A stretch of DNA of 64,000 nt from Fratercula arctica (GCA_947846985.1 CANTUZ010000005.1:10410001-10474000); one strand, 5' to 3'. Positions 50,336-63,100 are shown, numbered from the stretch's first letter. Numbers and translations: made by a program. Notes: generated by a model from the letters alone, not told the origin.

Positions 50336-50904
50336 AGTACCAAATAAGATAGGAGAAAAGCATTTTTACTGTTATTCTCTTGGTTTATTGTTTTGGGGTT
50401 TTTTAAATTGTTTATTGCCCAGCCTTGAAAAGAACTCCTCGTGAAGCAGCTAGAAGGGACTTTAATGCTGAAGGCTAACACTTCTTCCTGGCAAAACTGC
50501 AATCTTCTGCTTCTCCAAAGGAAAAGTGTTGTCTGTCTAAATTCTTTGCTTGATCTGTTGCTATTCTTCATGCACCATCACAGAGGGTCTGGCTTCATCT
50601 TCAACCACCCATCAGGCAATGCCTTCTCATCCTCAGACTGAAGAAAGACCACCTCCAGTCCCCAGGGACCTCGGTGGCCCTCTGAGGGAAAATTCCTGTC
50701 ACCCCAGCGCAGCAGCCTGGTGGAAGCGATGTCTGGCTCTTCTGGGAGTTGAGGGGCATGTGGTCTGAAAGACGGCCTCATGTGGGAAAAGAAGGGTCAA
50801 GTGGGCTGAGGGCCCCTTTCCTGGGGATCGCTCCCCTGTGCCCTTCTGCTGCCCCTTGGGCACAGGGGCTGCCCTCCACCTCCCCTCGTGTGCCTGTGGT
50901 CCAG
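50336..50904. other. Spacer and GC-rich stretch between CR1 pieces
   Basis: The first 300 bases are mixed AT-rich DNA. From about 50640 the sequence becomes GC-rich, with words such as CCCCAGGGACCTCGGTGGCC and GGGCACAGGGGCTGCCC. Frames are open on both strands here (up to 100 codons, 50749-51051 plus), as expected from GC content. No gene is recognised. It may be further CR1-derived sequence. Confidence 0.5.
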
Positions 50905-51025
50905 CCCCCTCCTCAGCCCAAGACTGGGTCCAGTACACGTCTTACAAGCGCTGAACAGAGGGGAAGGGCGGGAAGGGTGCTGGCTTCACTCTTATTGATA
51001 CAGCCCAGGATGCAGCTGCACAAAA
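50905..51025 (-). mobile_element. Third CR1 LINE fragment
   Basis: CCTCCTCAGCCCAAGACTGG, GTCCAGTACACG, GCGCTGAACAGAGGGGAAG, TGCTGGCTTCACTCTTATTG and ATACAGCCCAGGATGCAG follow, in order, the antisense CR1 ORF2 C-terminal block (normally ACTGGACACAGTACTCC, then GCTGAGCAGAGGGGCAG, then CTGCTGG, then ATGCAGCCCAGGAT). Both ends are truncated. Confidence 0.7.
50960..50977 (+). other. Canonical G-quadruplex motif
   Basis: Four G-tracts (GGGG, GGG, GGG, GGG) are separated by loops of 2, 1 and 2 bases, within the third CR1 fragment. Short loops like these favour a stable quadruplex. Confidence 0.75.
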
Positions 51026-53308
51026 AGAAAGACACTAGGACATATATTTAGGATCCTACAGTTTTACATTTACGACATTGCAAACAGACAAATTGTTGCT
51101 AAACCTTCAAAAATGCATTATTTGAAATATAGGTGCAGGTTGTAATTAATAATAGCAATTAATATTAATAAAAATATAGAGAAGGAAATTCATAAAATCC
51201 AAGAGACAAAAGATGGAGCAGCATTTTCCCCTTGGGCATAGTCTTTAGTAACAGATTCAGTCAATCATTCTCTGAAATTCTGCCATCAGGACAAACCGAA
51301 CATGTGTCCAGGAAATTTAGGATGATAGTGTCTTGAAAACAAAGAAAAGAGTATTTCCGAAGCATTCATCTCTTCATCCAGCATTTAACAGATGCCTTTG
51401 AGAGAACCAGAACCAGGGACTGGAACAAGATGCTCTGTGCATTATTCTCTCATCTCCCCTGTTGAAATGCCTGCTTGTGTTAATGTTGGTAGCAGCTTTT
51501 ATGTTCTTACTAGCATCACTGATTCAAAGTGGTTTGAAATACAATTATAGTTTTCACAATAGGTATCCAATCTAAGTAGGAATTCACACATGCCTCAGAG
51601 GATGTTTTACTGCCTTAAGACAGAAGCAGCTTAGAACACTATTTTTTTTAATGCCACTTAGTATTTGCTGACCGTAACTTTTTCTTCCCGTCGCAAACTG
51701 ACATTTTAGAGAAACGTGGGCCCAGTGTCCTCAGCAGTTCCAGTGCTAAAAGTAGGCTGCACACAAGCCAAGGAAAGATGTACAGAAAATACGGGTTATT
51801 AAATTATTCCTAGACAGATGACATAGCATTGCTCACATGGAAGCATGTTTTGATGGCTTTTGATGGTCCAGCAGGCAGTCATCTCTGAACTCTAAAGACA
51901 GACATTGAAGATTCCTGTGCAAGTCAGCCTCAAAGGCAAAGATTTCCTAAATCTTCTGTGCACATGCAGCATAGGAAGAGAAAGTAGTTTCAGAAGTGTG
52001 GAGTAAGAGGAGAAAGAAGCTGACAATCTAGAATAGAAGAAGAAAAGCAGCAGGGTTTTTTCCTAGCAAGACTCCATTACATGCTTCTAATTATATTTGC
52101 TCAGAAATAATATAGGTGTTTATATTCAGGGTGATAATAAGATTACAAAGGCAGTATATATTGCAAGAAGCATTTCCATAGCTATGTGAGTGTTCTTTCA
52201 TGAGATGAATTATTAACATTAGTATTACAGCATTTTTGAAGGCAGGAGGCACGGAATCATGAATTAACCACTGACAGTATGGAAATGCTGTGCATATTTG
52301 TAAGCAACAATCTTAAAATGGTAGCAATCAAGCAACACTACCTCACGTGTGCAATTGTTAAAGAGTTATGCATTATCCTATCAAGGAGGAACAATACATG
52401 ATTTTACTTCTTTCTAACACAGATAGTTCAAATTTTTAATGAGAAGTTCTGCCATGAGTTATTTACAAGTGGGTCATACAGAATTTCCCTTGCCAGAATT
52501 ATTCAGCAAATATTATGTAAATAATTCTGAAAAGCATCTGGCTCAGAGCTACCAAGTTTTGTACACGGATGTCATTTTATGCAAGTTATCTCATAAACAC
52601 ATCAGTATGTTTCAAAATAAGACATATCAATGGACAAACTGTTCTAACTTTACCAGTTGTGGCAGATGGCAGGATGCAGAATGTCTGGAGCCTGCCAGAT
52701 AGATGGCTTCATCTCGAGAGGACAGCCTTGGAAGGCGTGGCACAAAGGATGCCGATGACCATTATTTCCACGTACCTTCCACATCCAAATCTAAATTCAG
52801 ATCTCAGATTTACTGCTGGAAAGAGGACATTCAGACCTATCCTGACAGCCCATCTGAGACTGGACACAGGAACAGATAATTCCTCAGCACAGAGGTATAG
52901 CTATTTTCATCAGCCACTCTCTGACAAAGACCAAGAGCATCTTTGAGGGAAAAAAGAAAAAAAAAAAAAAAGTACAAGAAACAAGGTAGGTCTTCTTGTG
53001 TATCCTGCTTGCTTCTGGAAATCTGGTGTTTGGAAACCTCTTGAACCTCAGATGACCAGGCTACTAGACACTCCGGATCTGGTTTTTTCTCCATAAGTAT
53101 ACAAAATTCCTTTCTGAACTTAGTTTTGCCCTCTATTCTGCAACAGTAAATCCCACAATTTAATTAACTATTTTAAAGGAAAACCAAAATGAAACAACCT
53201 CAAAAGCTCCAAACCTTTGTTGCAACAGTATTGCCCAGGAACTTCGTATCAAAGCCCCAGTAAAAGCAGCATTGCCAAAGAGAAAAAAGATTACAAACAG
53301 AAGTTCAT
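51026..53308. other. AT-rich non-coding region, no recognised gene
   Basis: No gene was recognised. Two overlapping plus-strand frames, 52439-52702 (87 codons from an ATG) and 52569-52946 (125 codons), look protein-like in codon choice but show no domain, have a weak start context, and are within the chance range. An A-rich run lies at 52950-52971. Confidence 0.58.
52950..52971. repeat. A-rich run
   Basis: Six A, a G, and fifteen A occur in a row, immediately after a TTTGAGGG word. No retrocopy body was recognised. Confidence 0.85.
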
Positions 53309-53450
53309 ATAGAATCACAGAATATTTCAAGCTGGAAGGGACTCATAAGGATCATCAAGTCCAACTTCCTGCTCCTTGCAGGACTACCTAAAACTAAACC
53401 ATATGACTAAGAGGATCATCCAGAAGCTCCTTGAACCCTGACAGGTTTGG
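53309..53450 (-). mobile_element. CR1 LINE 3' tail, about 140 bases
   Basis: On the plus strand ATAGAATCACAGAATATTTC is followed by AAGCTGGAAGGGACTCATAAG, GATCATCAAGTCCAACTTCC and, at the end, AGCTCCTTGAACCCTGACAGG. The GGATCATCAAGTCCAAC and CTTGAACCCTGACAGG words point to a different CR1 subfamily (CR1-Y-like layout) from the longer copies in this window. Confidence 0.9.
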
Positions 53451-56400
53451 TTATGATCCACATTAACACTGCACATCTATATAGTTCAATTTTAGCATAG
53501 CCTTGTGCAAAACAAACAGCACGGGAGGTATTAAGTCTAGTTAACCAGCTATCAGAAGAAGAATTGAGTTTCCAAACCAGTCTGCTCCCAACAAGCTTCC
53601 TCCAGCCTGCAGAGACCCAAATGTGAAAATCTTCACCACTTCTCCTACACGCGTGCAAGGGGAGAGCAATCTTTGTCAACTCTGCTCTAGGCAGGGTTGA
53701 CACCTGTTGAGCAGCACTACTCTACTCCCACAGCTTAACAGAACTCTGCTCCTCTCCCACATGGTCTTAATCACAAAATCAGAAACAGATCATTTGTGCT
53801 ACTTCCCAATTTAAAGCTTCCAGTTCAATCACTAGTAGCATCATCTCTTCAGCATCGTAACTCTGACTTGTGCTGGATCTCACTATTAGACTTGAAGAAG
53901 GAAAAAGCATGCTGAGACCACTTTTCACCATGCCACACCCTAAGATAAACATTTTGAGAAATATAATGTACTGACTGTTGCCACTCAGGACTTGCTTGAC
54001 TCTGAGTGCACATGTGGAGAGCAGGGGCTATATGACTAGGTTTGCTGAGGAGGTGGTGAGGAATGGGAGAAAACATGGCAAAGCACGCAGGATAAATTTT
54101 GCGGCACTTTGGAAGTTACTTATTTTATCTCACAGCAAAGACACTCTTAACATAGGAGCTCTAGAGGACAAAGAGGAAAGAAGAGTTTGTGTCCTGGAGG
54201 AACAACCTCCTCTCAGACCTCTTGGAGGGGAAAAGCATTTCAAATTGCAATGAAGTCAAAAAAAAGGCTCCATCCAGCCCTTAATAAATTCCTTTATATA
54301 GAGATGTAAAGTTTGGAGCTAGGGCCCAAAAGTTCAGCTCTTTTTTAATTTTAGTGACAATACAATTTCTTGATCACATGCACTCAAATTACGTATTCTT
54401 TTAAAATACGTAACAGCAGTGTCCAGCACCGCACTGCTTTATTAAAAAAAAAATTGATACACTTAGAAAGTAACTGTTAAGGACCTTCACCTTTCTACTG
54501 ATCCTGTAATTCAGTATGTTGCAGTACTGATTGCAAAGGATAGGACTGACAGCAACATAAAGAAATAGAAAACTCAGTTCACAAAAGCTCTAGCATCTGA
54601 GTACTTATCTCCCAGTAGAGTTTTACAACTTGTATCCCACACAGCTGCTGCCAACAGCTCCAAAGGGAATTAGGTAAGGAGAAATTTTTGCAAGGACTTC
54701 CTGTCCTTTGAAGCCAGCATAGCTATCATATGCTATTTCTTAAATCCTGCTTTCTGAATGTCTGAGAGCAGCCATTTCTGTTTGGCTCAGAAATTGCCTT
54801 AAAGAAAAAAAAGAGAGTAATTTCCTTGTAATGGAGAGCAGCACTTTAATCTGATGACTCTCAGCTCTTACTACCAATTTACTGCATATTGCATTCAACT
54901 GCATGCATAGGAAGGTTTCGTTTTGATATACAGCATCCCTTACAGTAATGAAGGTCCTTTTTTACTCATCATAAAAAATAATTACAGGAAATTATCAAAG
55001 CCTTTAAGATCTTTTCCCTGACACTTCAGCAAAGGCTCGAATATTTGATTACTTTTCATATCTATGTTAATCAGATATTGGTTTATATGCATACAAGAGC
55101 ATACTAGATGTCTTCTGTCATATTCCAGGAATGCACCACTTGGATTTGGTCTAAGTAAAATCCAAATAACATTTCTTATCTAATGAATTCTGACTAGTCA
55201 GGAAGTCACAAGCATACTTCCTTCAAGACATTAGACTTATACGGCAAAAATAATAGCAATTGTTACCACGTTTATTTCAATCTGGCAAGGCAAAAGAGGA
55301 AGCTGGATGATATGTTAACACACTGGCCGTTTCCCAGCATCCTCTTGAACACATCTGTTGTGTCTCTTCCTGGCAAAAATACTGATACAAGTAGAATCAG
55401 CACTTCCATTGCTTCTTACATTGCAACTTAATCTAGTGCTATTGCCCAAAAACTGATTCAAGCAAACAGCCTCAATATCCTAACGCAGCAAACATACCAT
55501 TCTTACTTTTCTTTTTGAATCAACAAGCAAAGTCAATCCAACGCTTGTAAGAAATTGCAAGAGTTCAGCTTTCTTCTTCAGCCTTAGTGCACTGCACTGA
55601 GTATGCCAGACAAATTGTCTCTGCTTCAGTTTCTGCCAAACCAGGACATGTCAGTAGGATACGTAACAGCTGGTAAACTATCTTCTCCTGGCACTAGAGC
55701 AGCAACAACAAATAAACTGCAAGATTTATTAAATTAGTTGCTTGCTTTGAAAAAGCACCCCAATAAAGTTCTGCTTTCCCAATGACCTACCAATATATTA
55801 TTCTTAAACACATTGTTTAAAAAAATAGAAGTTTCAGAACTGGTCATCTTTAAATTTAACAGACAGTACAGCACCAAGTGACGCAAACTAAACAACAAGT
55901 GATAGCTGAAATAATACAAATGTATCTCTTTCAGACCTTATTAAAGAGGTCTTCATGCATATACCTTAGGACCAGATTAAAAATAGCCATATACTCAGCC
56001 CTTTAATCTATGAACAGTTTATCAAAGTCATCAAGTTTTATACAGAGTAAAAACCTTCCCAAAGAACAAGGGCTTCCCAATCCACCTTTCCTACACACCT
56101 ATTACACAGAAAACACAGGAAGCTCTGCATCAAATTTTACATTTTAATTAACTTCAACTGTAGTCACCTCAAGCATTTTGGAAAGCAAGCTCACTTGCAG
56201 TCTCCTGGAAAAGCTTTTTTGAGATAGCATTTGCAAAAGCTCTCAAAACCTAAGCGTTAGGCTAATCTAATAAAACATCCAAAGCACCCCAATTAAAAAA
56301 AAAAGAAGTTTCATATTGAAAATGCCACCTTGCTCATAAGTAGCTTCATATAACCTTGACTCATGTAAATAGTTCTCACTATTACGCAGTAAATAGTTTT

Positions 56401-56688
56401 AAAGTTTATAAATTCTTAAGAAAACTAAGCATTGTTTTTAGAATAAAACATTTGCTTTTGCTTTTATTTTCCAGCTTCTTTTCCCAGTTCCCTCTGGGTG
56501 GGATAAAAATATTTTAAGCCAAGCTTCAGTTAGTTACCAATATAACTATGTATACCAAAGAAAAATACATTCATTAAAATACATCTAGCTGTAGAGATCC
56601 TCCACGAAGCAAAGATCTATCATGAGTAATAAAATGCTAACTTCAAACAATTACCTTAACAGAAGTAGGGCTGCATTACACAAACTTA
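53451..56688. other. AT-rich non-coding region, no recognised gene
   Basis: No gene, RNA gene or clear regulatory element was recognised. Frames of 60-95 codons occur on both strands without domains. Confidence 0.6.
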
Positions 56689-57155
56689 TCATAGAATCAC
56701 AGAATGGTTAGAGTTGGAAGGGACTTTAAAGATCATCTAGTTCCACCCCACTGCCATGGGCAGGGACAACTTCCGCTAGACCAGGTTACTCAAAGCCCCA
56801 TCCAGCCTGGTCTTGAATACTTTTACAGATGGGGCCTCCACAGCTTCCCTGGACAACCTGTGCCAGTGCCTCACCACCCTGACAATAAAGAATTTCTTCC
56901 TAATACCTAATCTAAAGCTACTCTCTTTCAGATTAAAACCGTTACCCTTTGTGCTATCACTACACTCCCTGATAAAGAGTCCCTCCCCATCTCTCCTGTA
57001 GTCCCCCTTTAGGTACTGGAAGGCTGCTATAAGGTCTCCCTGGAGCCTTCTCTTCTCCAGGCTGAACAACCACAACTCTCTCACCTTGTCTTCATAGGAG
57101 AGGTGCTCCAGCCCTCTGATCATCTCGATGGCCCTCCTCCAAACTGGTGTCCGTT
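56689..57155 (-). mobile_element. CR1 LINE fragment, about 470 bases, well preserved
   Basis: On the plus strand it starts with ATCATAGAATCACAGAATGG and continues through GAGTTGGAAGGGACTTTAAAG, CCACTGCCATGGGCAGGGAC, TGTGCCAGTGCCTCACCACC, AATTTCTTCCTAATACCTAA, GGTACTGGAAGGCTGCTATA and CTCTCCAGGCTGAACAACC to GGCCCTCCTCCAAACT near 57147. It comprises the end of ORF2 and the whole 3' UTR with two terminal octamers. It is closer to the usual CR1 consensus than the other copies here, so it is probably one of the youngest. Confidence 0.97.
56776..57150 (-). pseudogene. CR1 ORF2 C-terminal remnant, still open
   Basis: The minus-strand frame covering the last part of ORF2 is uninterrupted. It contains [52 protein letters not shown] and RLDGALSNLV in the expected order, with no stop or frameshift. 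The reverse-transcriptase and endonuclease domains are absent through 5' truncation. The open frame continues into non-CR1 flanking DNA to 57225, so there is no start codon of its own. Confidence 0.9.
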
Positions 57156-60104
57156 TCTCCATAGGTAACTTAATCTGAATACCTAGAAACTCCTTATCAA
57201 GCTTTGCATTGACACCAAGTAGCATACTTCATGTTTTTGTTTCAGATTGCAATAAACTTCCCTTCGGGAATATCAGCCTAGCACTGAAAGCTAGAATTCA
57301 GACATCATTTATCAGGACACATGAACACAAAAGTAAGCAAAAGTCAGGTCCTGAGCCGGAAAGTAAGTCACAGAAACAATATGCATGCAAACCATTCCAA
57401 TGCCACTACCATCTTGCCTCATAACAACTCCCCCAAATGCCCAACTTCTCTTTCAGATCCGCTGACTCTTTTCAGTCAAGCCATTTCTAGCTCTACAGCA
57501 CCCTGCTCAAAGCAGAACCTGACAATGCAAAATCTAAACTTCTAAAACCATCCTTCAGTGGACAGAGTTGCAAGATCTTTGATGACAAACTGCAGTTGGT
57601 TGGCATGGTGATTGGAGAAAGCCTGCTTACCATGAAAAATCAGGAGAGAGAGTCAGAGTGCTTCTGGAAGCAATGTGTTCCGACTCCATCATCACCAAGA
57701 GCCTCCAAGAGCCCAACAAGAACTAGGACACACCACAAGGAGCAGAAAGGAAATGCACATTTTAACAGCAGGGCAATTCTTCCTCATTTTTAAGTAGCTC
57801 AGGAATTTGACAGAATATAGCAGCCTTGGAGACCATGCTTTCCACAAGAGACAATGTGGATTTAATTAATTTGCTATACTAATCACAAAATTGTTAACAG
57901 TACTAGAGAAATGATCTGCCAGTTGGACAGCCTGAGCCCACAATAAAATGCAATATGTGAAATAAAGTCAGCTCTAGAGGCACATGGGATAGCATAAACA
58001 CAGCCACCGTTCTAGAACGGTACAACGCACTCCTGGCAATGAAAGTAGCTATTTCTATAGAAAATGTTTGAAGCAAAAAACAAAATACATCCTCCTCCAC
58101 AGAGATACACATTAGGTGTTAGTTTGTTCAACCAGAGGACTTTCAGACGGTCTCAGCATGCAATTCCTCTGATCAACTTAAATTGATAGTAGATTTTTGT
58201 TCACGTGGAATTTTCACAAGTCAAAAACCATACCAATACATTGCTCTGTTCAGTCTTGGAAATTGATTTGTTCTATTCCACTGAAGCAAACCTTGTGGTT
58301 TCCCTCTATAAGCAAAGGGTGGTATAAAGGACGTCAGGAGTTAAGAAGCTTGGGTCCTTGCCGTTACCTATGTAACACGTCATAGGTGGCATCTGGAGAG
58401 GAATTAAAGATAGACCAAAGGATGAAATAATGAATTTTTCTGCATTGCAGGAACAATTTTATTATCTTAGAGTAGACATATTACATTATATGTATACATA
58501 CATATTATACTGGAGAACATTCCCATTACGCTGTCATCTTTCCAATGCCTAAAATCAAGTCATAAGGTCAACAGTTACGATACAGATCAAACCCAAGTAG
58601 CCTCTCTGCAGATGGTCATTATTCCCTGGTTAAATGCTACAATGTACAAGAAATATTCTAGCAAATAAAGATGCCTAGAGACAAAAAACTCCCAAGACGG
58701 CATCTGTCTAGTTTCCACTTGTTACCACAACGCTATTAGTAAAAATCACCTGTCACACCCTATCTATCTTTTAAAGAGAACCCAGCTCTTCCTTTACATC
58801 TGCTAAAGTGTTTCTGACCTATAGTTATCAGCCTCTTAGCACCTCCCCATATTCATTCTCCTTGCAGTGCAGCATTAGCATCTCCATGGGAATAACAACT
58901 ATCTCAGTGACATATATTATAAATGAACGCTTTACCGTTAGCAATATAAGTTTTATAGAAAGAACATATTCTACAAGGCTTTCATTTAAAATATTTGCAG
59001 AGAAACAGCCTTGCACTGAAGAGAAAGCTGGATGAAAGGCAGAGAAACTCCACAAACTGTCAGGAATACGAGGCAAAGGGAAAACCTTGTAATGCTTTGA
59101 TTTCTAATTAGAATGCAAGATGCTTGAGGCAAATAGCGTATCTGAGCTGGTCAATTAAGAGGGCTGTTATTGTTCTTCCACTGTAAGACCCCCTTGCCTT
59201 AGTAGAAGACAGAAAATCATTACACAATGGTTAATGCCTCAGTGTCTAGGTAACTATCCTTTGGGAAAAAAAAATATTTATATCAAAATAAAGGCAACAG
59301 ATACAGCTAGAGTAATTTTATCTTCTGGTTTCCAAGGAGACAAGTGACCTGTATATGCTTCTCCTAACAAGTGTATCAAAGTCATATCATAGCAAGTAGA
59401 GCCATAAAAACCATAAGTAACTCAGTGCTACAGAGACAACTAAAACTGAAGTTACTCTGAAGCATAACAGCTTGGGTAGTTTGTTTACCAACAGAGCTTC
59501 ACTACTGGTGTCGGTTCACAACCTTTTAAGAGAGCATTCACTGTAATAGACATCACCAATCTTTACTTTAAAGAAGGGAAAGTACAGGCAAGAAAGGCTG
59601 CTCCAATATGGAAGCACAGATAGTATACTACAACTAACAAATGATCGGGGCAGTAATCTAACTTCAGCACACATGGGGCAAAACTTCTTGTGATCCAAAA
59701 TTCATCCTTTCACAGTCCATCAGGAATTCTTTGAAGCAAATATTTATGCTGTATCAGCAATTCCCTACTTTAGCCTTCCAAAATCTCAGGAGGATTCTGC
59801 TTTCTTCCTCAGCCAAGCTCAGGAAACCCACTGGAGCCTACAGTACATATAATCGTATTTTCAATGCCCTCCTAATCTACAAAAAGCAGATTTGTTTTGG
59901 CAAACTTAAAGAGACTCTCTGCCTTCCCCCACTTCGCTATCAAGTATCACTCACACATTTACAACATACTAGGTAAAAACTGAACTAGTTTTTTCTTGCA
60001 GAAACTGCTTACCATCCATTCCCAGGCATCTGCACCCATTTTGACTTCCTTCTGTCCCTTACCCTACTTTTTTCTACTGTCTTTCCTCCACATACTCATT
60101 TCAG
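57156..60104. other. AT-rich non-coding region, no recognised gene
   Basis: No gene was recognised. A short alternating purine/pyrimidine tract (58487-58505, TATATGTATACATACATAT) is present. The rest is unassigned. Confidence 0.6.
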
Positions 60105-60192
60105 GCAGAATGCTACAGTAATACGGGGACGGTGAGCTGCTGGACTCCGGTGTGCTGCTGTGAGCGAACAGCATGCAAACAGCAAGCCTGGG
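60105..60192 (+). other. Exon-like segment, 88 bases (candidate)
   Basis: A good acceptor (CTTTCCTCCACATACTCATT, then TCAG) ends at 60104 and a perfect donor (GGG then GTAAGT) begins at 60193. Only the phase-0 frame is open throughout: 29 codons, cysteine-rich, including SCWTPVCCCERTACKQQ. The 88 bases are clearly richer in GC and CpG than the flanks. An internal alternative donor (GACG then GTGAGC) at 60132 would give a 27-base microexon. It could be an exon of a coding gene or of a long non-coding RNA, or chance. Confidence 0.25.
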
Positions 60193-63100
60193 GTAAGTTA
60201 GGACTAATTTCAGCCTTTCCTAATCTATCATCTCAACTGACAGTAATACAAAGAAACCCAGAGATCACCAAAATATATGAAAGCCCTAGATACCAGTTCA
60301 ACCTCGTAATTGTGTAGTAGATGAACAGATTCTTTGTGGTGTTTCCAAGATTAGCTTTAGAGCCCTGTACTACTTGTGTGGCAGGACTGAAAAAGTGGCT
60401 TTCAGAGATTCGCAACTGTTGATGACAAGTCCCAGCGTTCTAAACATAGATCTGGGCACAGACTAAGCAAAAAATTCATGAAATGTACCAAGAAAAAGTT
60501 TTGTTTCAAGAGACAGAAAAAAAAGCTGGAAGAGATAGTTATTTTGGACCTCATTAATAAAGCATTTGAGAACATAAATGTGTGAAGGTGCTTTGAATGA
60601 GATCATGAGAGACAGAGCCAGAAGTGAGAGAAGCTGAACAGCAATAAGAGACCTATAGGTCAAACTCACAGATTCATTAAATGAAGTGCAATGCTGACAA
60701 ACACAGGAGAAAAACATCAGGATGTAATGCCAGAATCAGGGGTTGCAGTGCAAAATGGATTAGCAAAAAGACACAAATAGCAATAAGAAACAGAAAAACA
60801 CGACCTAGAAAAATCCAAGTCCAGGACTTCTCCAATAAGGCAAATAACAAATGCAAAAAACCCAAACGCATTCGATACCTGTTTTGCTTAATCTTCAAAG
60901 AAGATTAAGAGATCAGATATCAAGCACAACTGGTAATAAGAGAAAACAGAATAAAGAAAAGAGTTTAAAAAACAAATGAACATCAAAAACCCAACACACA
61001 CAGTCATAAAGATGTCTTACTGAAAAAGATACCTAGTTACTCTATTCCCCTTGATCCCAGAGCTGACAAAACACGTACGAGAGAAAGTAACAGGAAAAAA
61101 CCTCACATTGAAGCGGCCTAGCAAACGCTTACAGAGCCTCTACCATTGAGCAGAGCTTCCATCCACTATGAACTCAACAGCAGAATTGTCACTCAGGTTC
61201 TTTTACTCACCACCAACTTGAATCAAATACTTCCTGCTATTCCTGGCGAGTTTTACAGACAGCTAGCTGTAATCAGACTCCTTTCCACTACAGAATTCTA
61301 CCCTTTTACACCTTTTTGTTGACATATACACACTACTGTATCCTGTTCTACCTCTTGAGCAGTCAAGCATGCATTACACTCTTATTTGCTTAGTAATCGT
61401 CTCCTTTCCATTTGTTTGCATAAAGGATGGTCTTTCACTTTGCACAGAACAGACAAATAGAGTCACTATCCGCAGAAATTTATTTTTAGAGGAAAAAGTG
61501 CTGAAGTTACCACTTTTGTATCTCCCTATCCTCAAGGCTCTCCGAGAAATTTATACAGCTCATTCATATAGCACCTCTCTGCTACTGTGAGCTCTCTCAT
61601 TACACAGATAGAAAGGAAAACGAAGCAAATCAGAAATCGAATGTTGAGTACTCATAGTCCTGTGTTTACTCTTAATTCTCCTTGGAAGCACAGCCTCACC
61701 TAATTATGAGGTCCTTAGCACTCACAGCTGTATGGTACAACCTGACACAGGTGTACAGCATTACTACCGAAACAAGATGAGAAACACAGGATTCTTGCAC
61801 TGGTATCTCTCTGACAGGGCACTTTCCAGAATTCCTGTGCTGATAGGCATTTGATGATACAGAAGGTTACATAAACAGGCAGATAGACCAAGAAGATAAG
61901 AAGAGATGTGATACATGCTGACAAACACATTTTGGGGTACAAGTCTTGCAGCACAGTCAGCAGAAAGCCCAAGGCAAAATGGTGTTATATTAAGGTAAAT
62001 CACATAACACGGAGCCAGGCTAAGCAAGGTTATCAATCCTTTTCATCTCATAAAAAAATAAAAAAAAAGACTACTGCATACGGCTTAAAGAAAGGTCAGA
62101 CTAGTACGAACGTTAGCCATGGAATTCTCACTAAAACTGCTACTTTTACAAAAGGCTCCTCTCTTTCCTACTGGCAAGGAACAAAGCATCTGTCTGTGTT
62201 CCAAAGTCCTCAAACTAAAAGCACAGTAACAGATTCAAAACCACAAATATGCCATAAAGCTATAAATCAAAACGCTGCAGTATAATTTGGCTAAAAGTGA
62301 GGGGTTTTTTCTTGACTATAATCAAAGCTCTTTAGGTCCATGCCCTTTATGATTTACCAATAAACAGGTGAGATATATTTGCAGTCGCATGTCAATCTCA
62401 GTCCAAGGGAAGTAAAGGACCTTCTTTACCTGCAGTAAACTGTATTATGGAATTTGCTACGTTATCTCTAATTTATCCCAGGATAGCACAGGATCCCTGT
62501 AGCAGAAAGTCTTCCAGGGATTCACAGCCGCTGTGTGCAACTCCTTAGCTTAACATCACTGAACATCACTGTCTTCAGCCACCAGCCTGGTGATCTTTTA
62601 AGGCAGCAGGACGCTGGCAAGGCCTGAGCACTCAGAACATCTGTAGCACTCCAGGGAACTTGGGTATTGCCAGTCTTCTCTTATGCTTCTCACCATCCCC
62701 TTCAGAAAACTGAGTTAAAATTCGACAATAACCATGTGTATGCAGTTAGCCTAGTGTATGCCCGCTTGATATAGAGCATTTACTGAAATCTCTTCATAAA
62801 GTAAACCTAATTTAACAGCAGGTCATTAAAGCATGCTAAGATCTTGTTCAGTCTAAAAACTCAAGATCCGAAAACTGACTTTTCATTACAGAAGTTGTAT
62901 TAACAAACTGTGTTTATAGATTAATTCTAATCTAGGTTTTCTGCTCCCAGTCTACTCCGAGAACGTTAACCTTCCCACCTAAATTCTACTATTTACAGCT
63001 AGGATACTGCACTTAATTCACAGCAAGTCCTTTGCAAAATTAGTAATCTTAGTTTTTGCAAAATGGAATATATTTTATAAATACACTTCATCATCAAAAG

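Noticed and set aside
52439..52946. Two plus-strand frames of 87 and 125 codons with natural-looking codons
   Set aside because: They overlap each other in different frames, have poor start context and show no family motif. Kept only as a remark in the region entry.
61908..62285. 125-codon plus frame rich in K, T, S and Q
   Set aside because: The composition is what A-rich DNA yields. There are no domains, splice sites or good start context.
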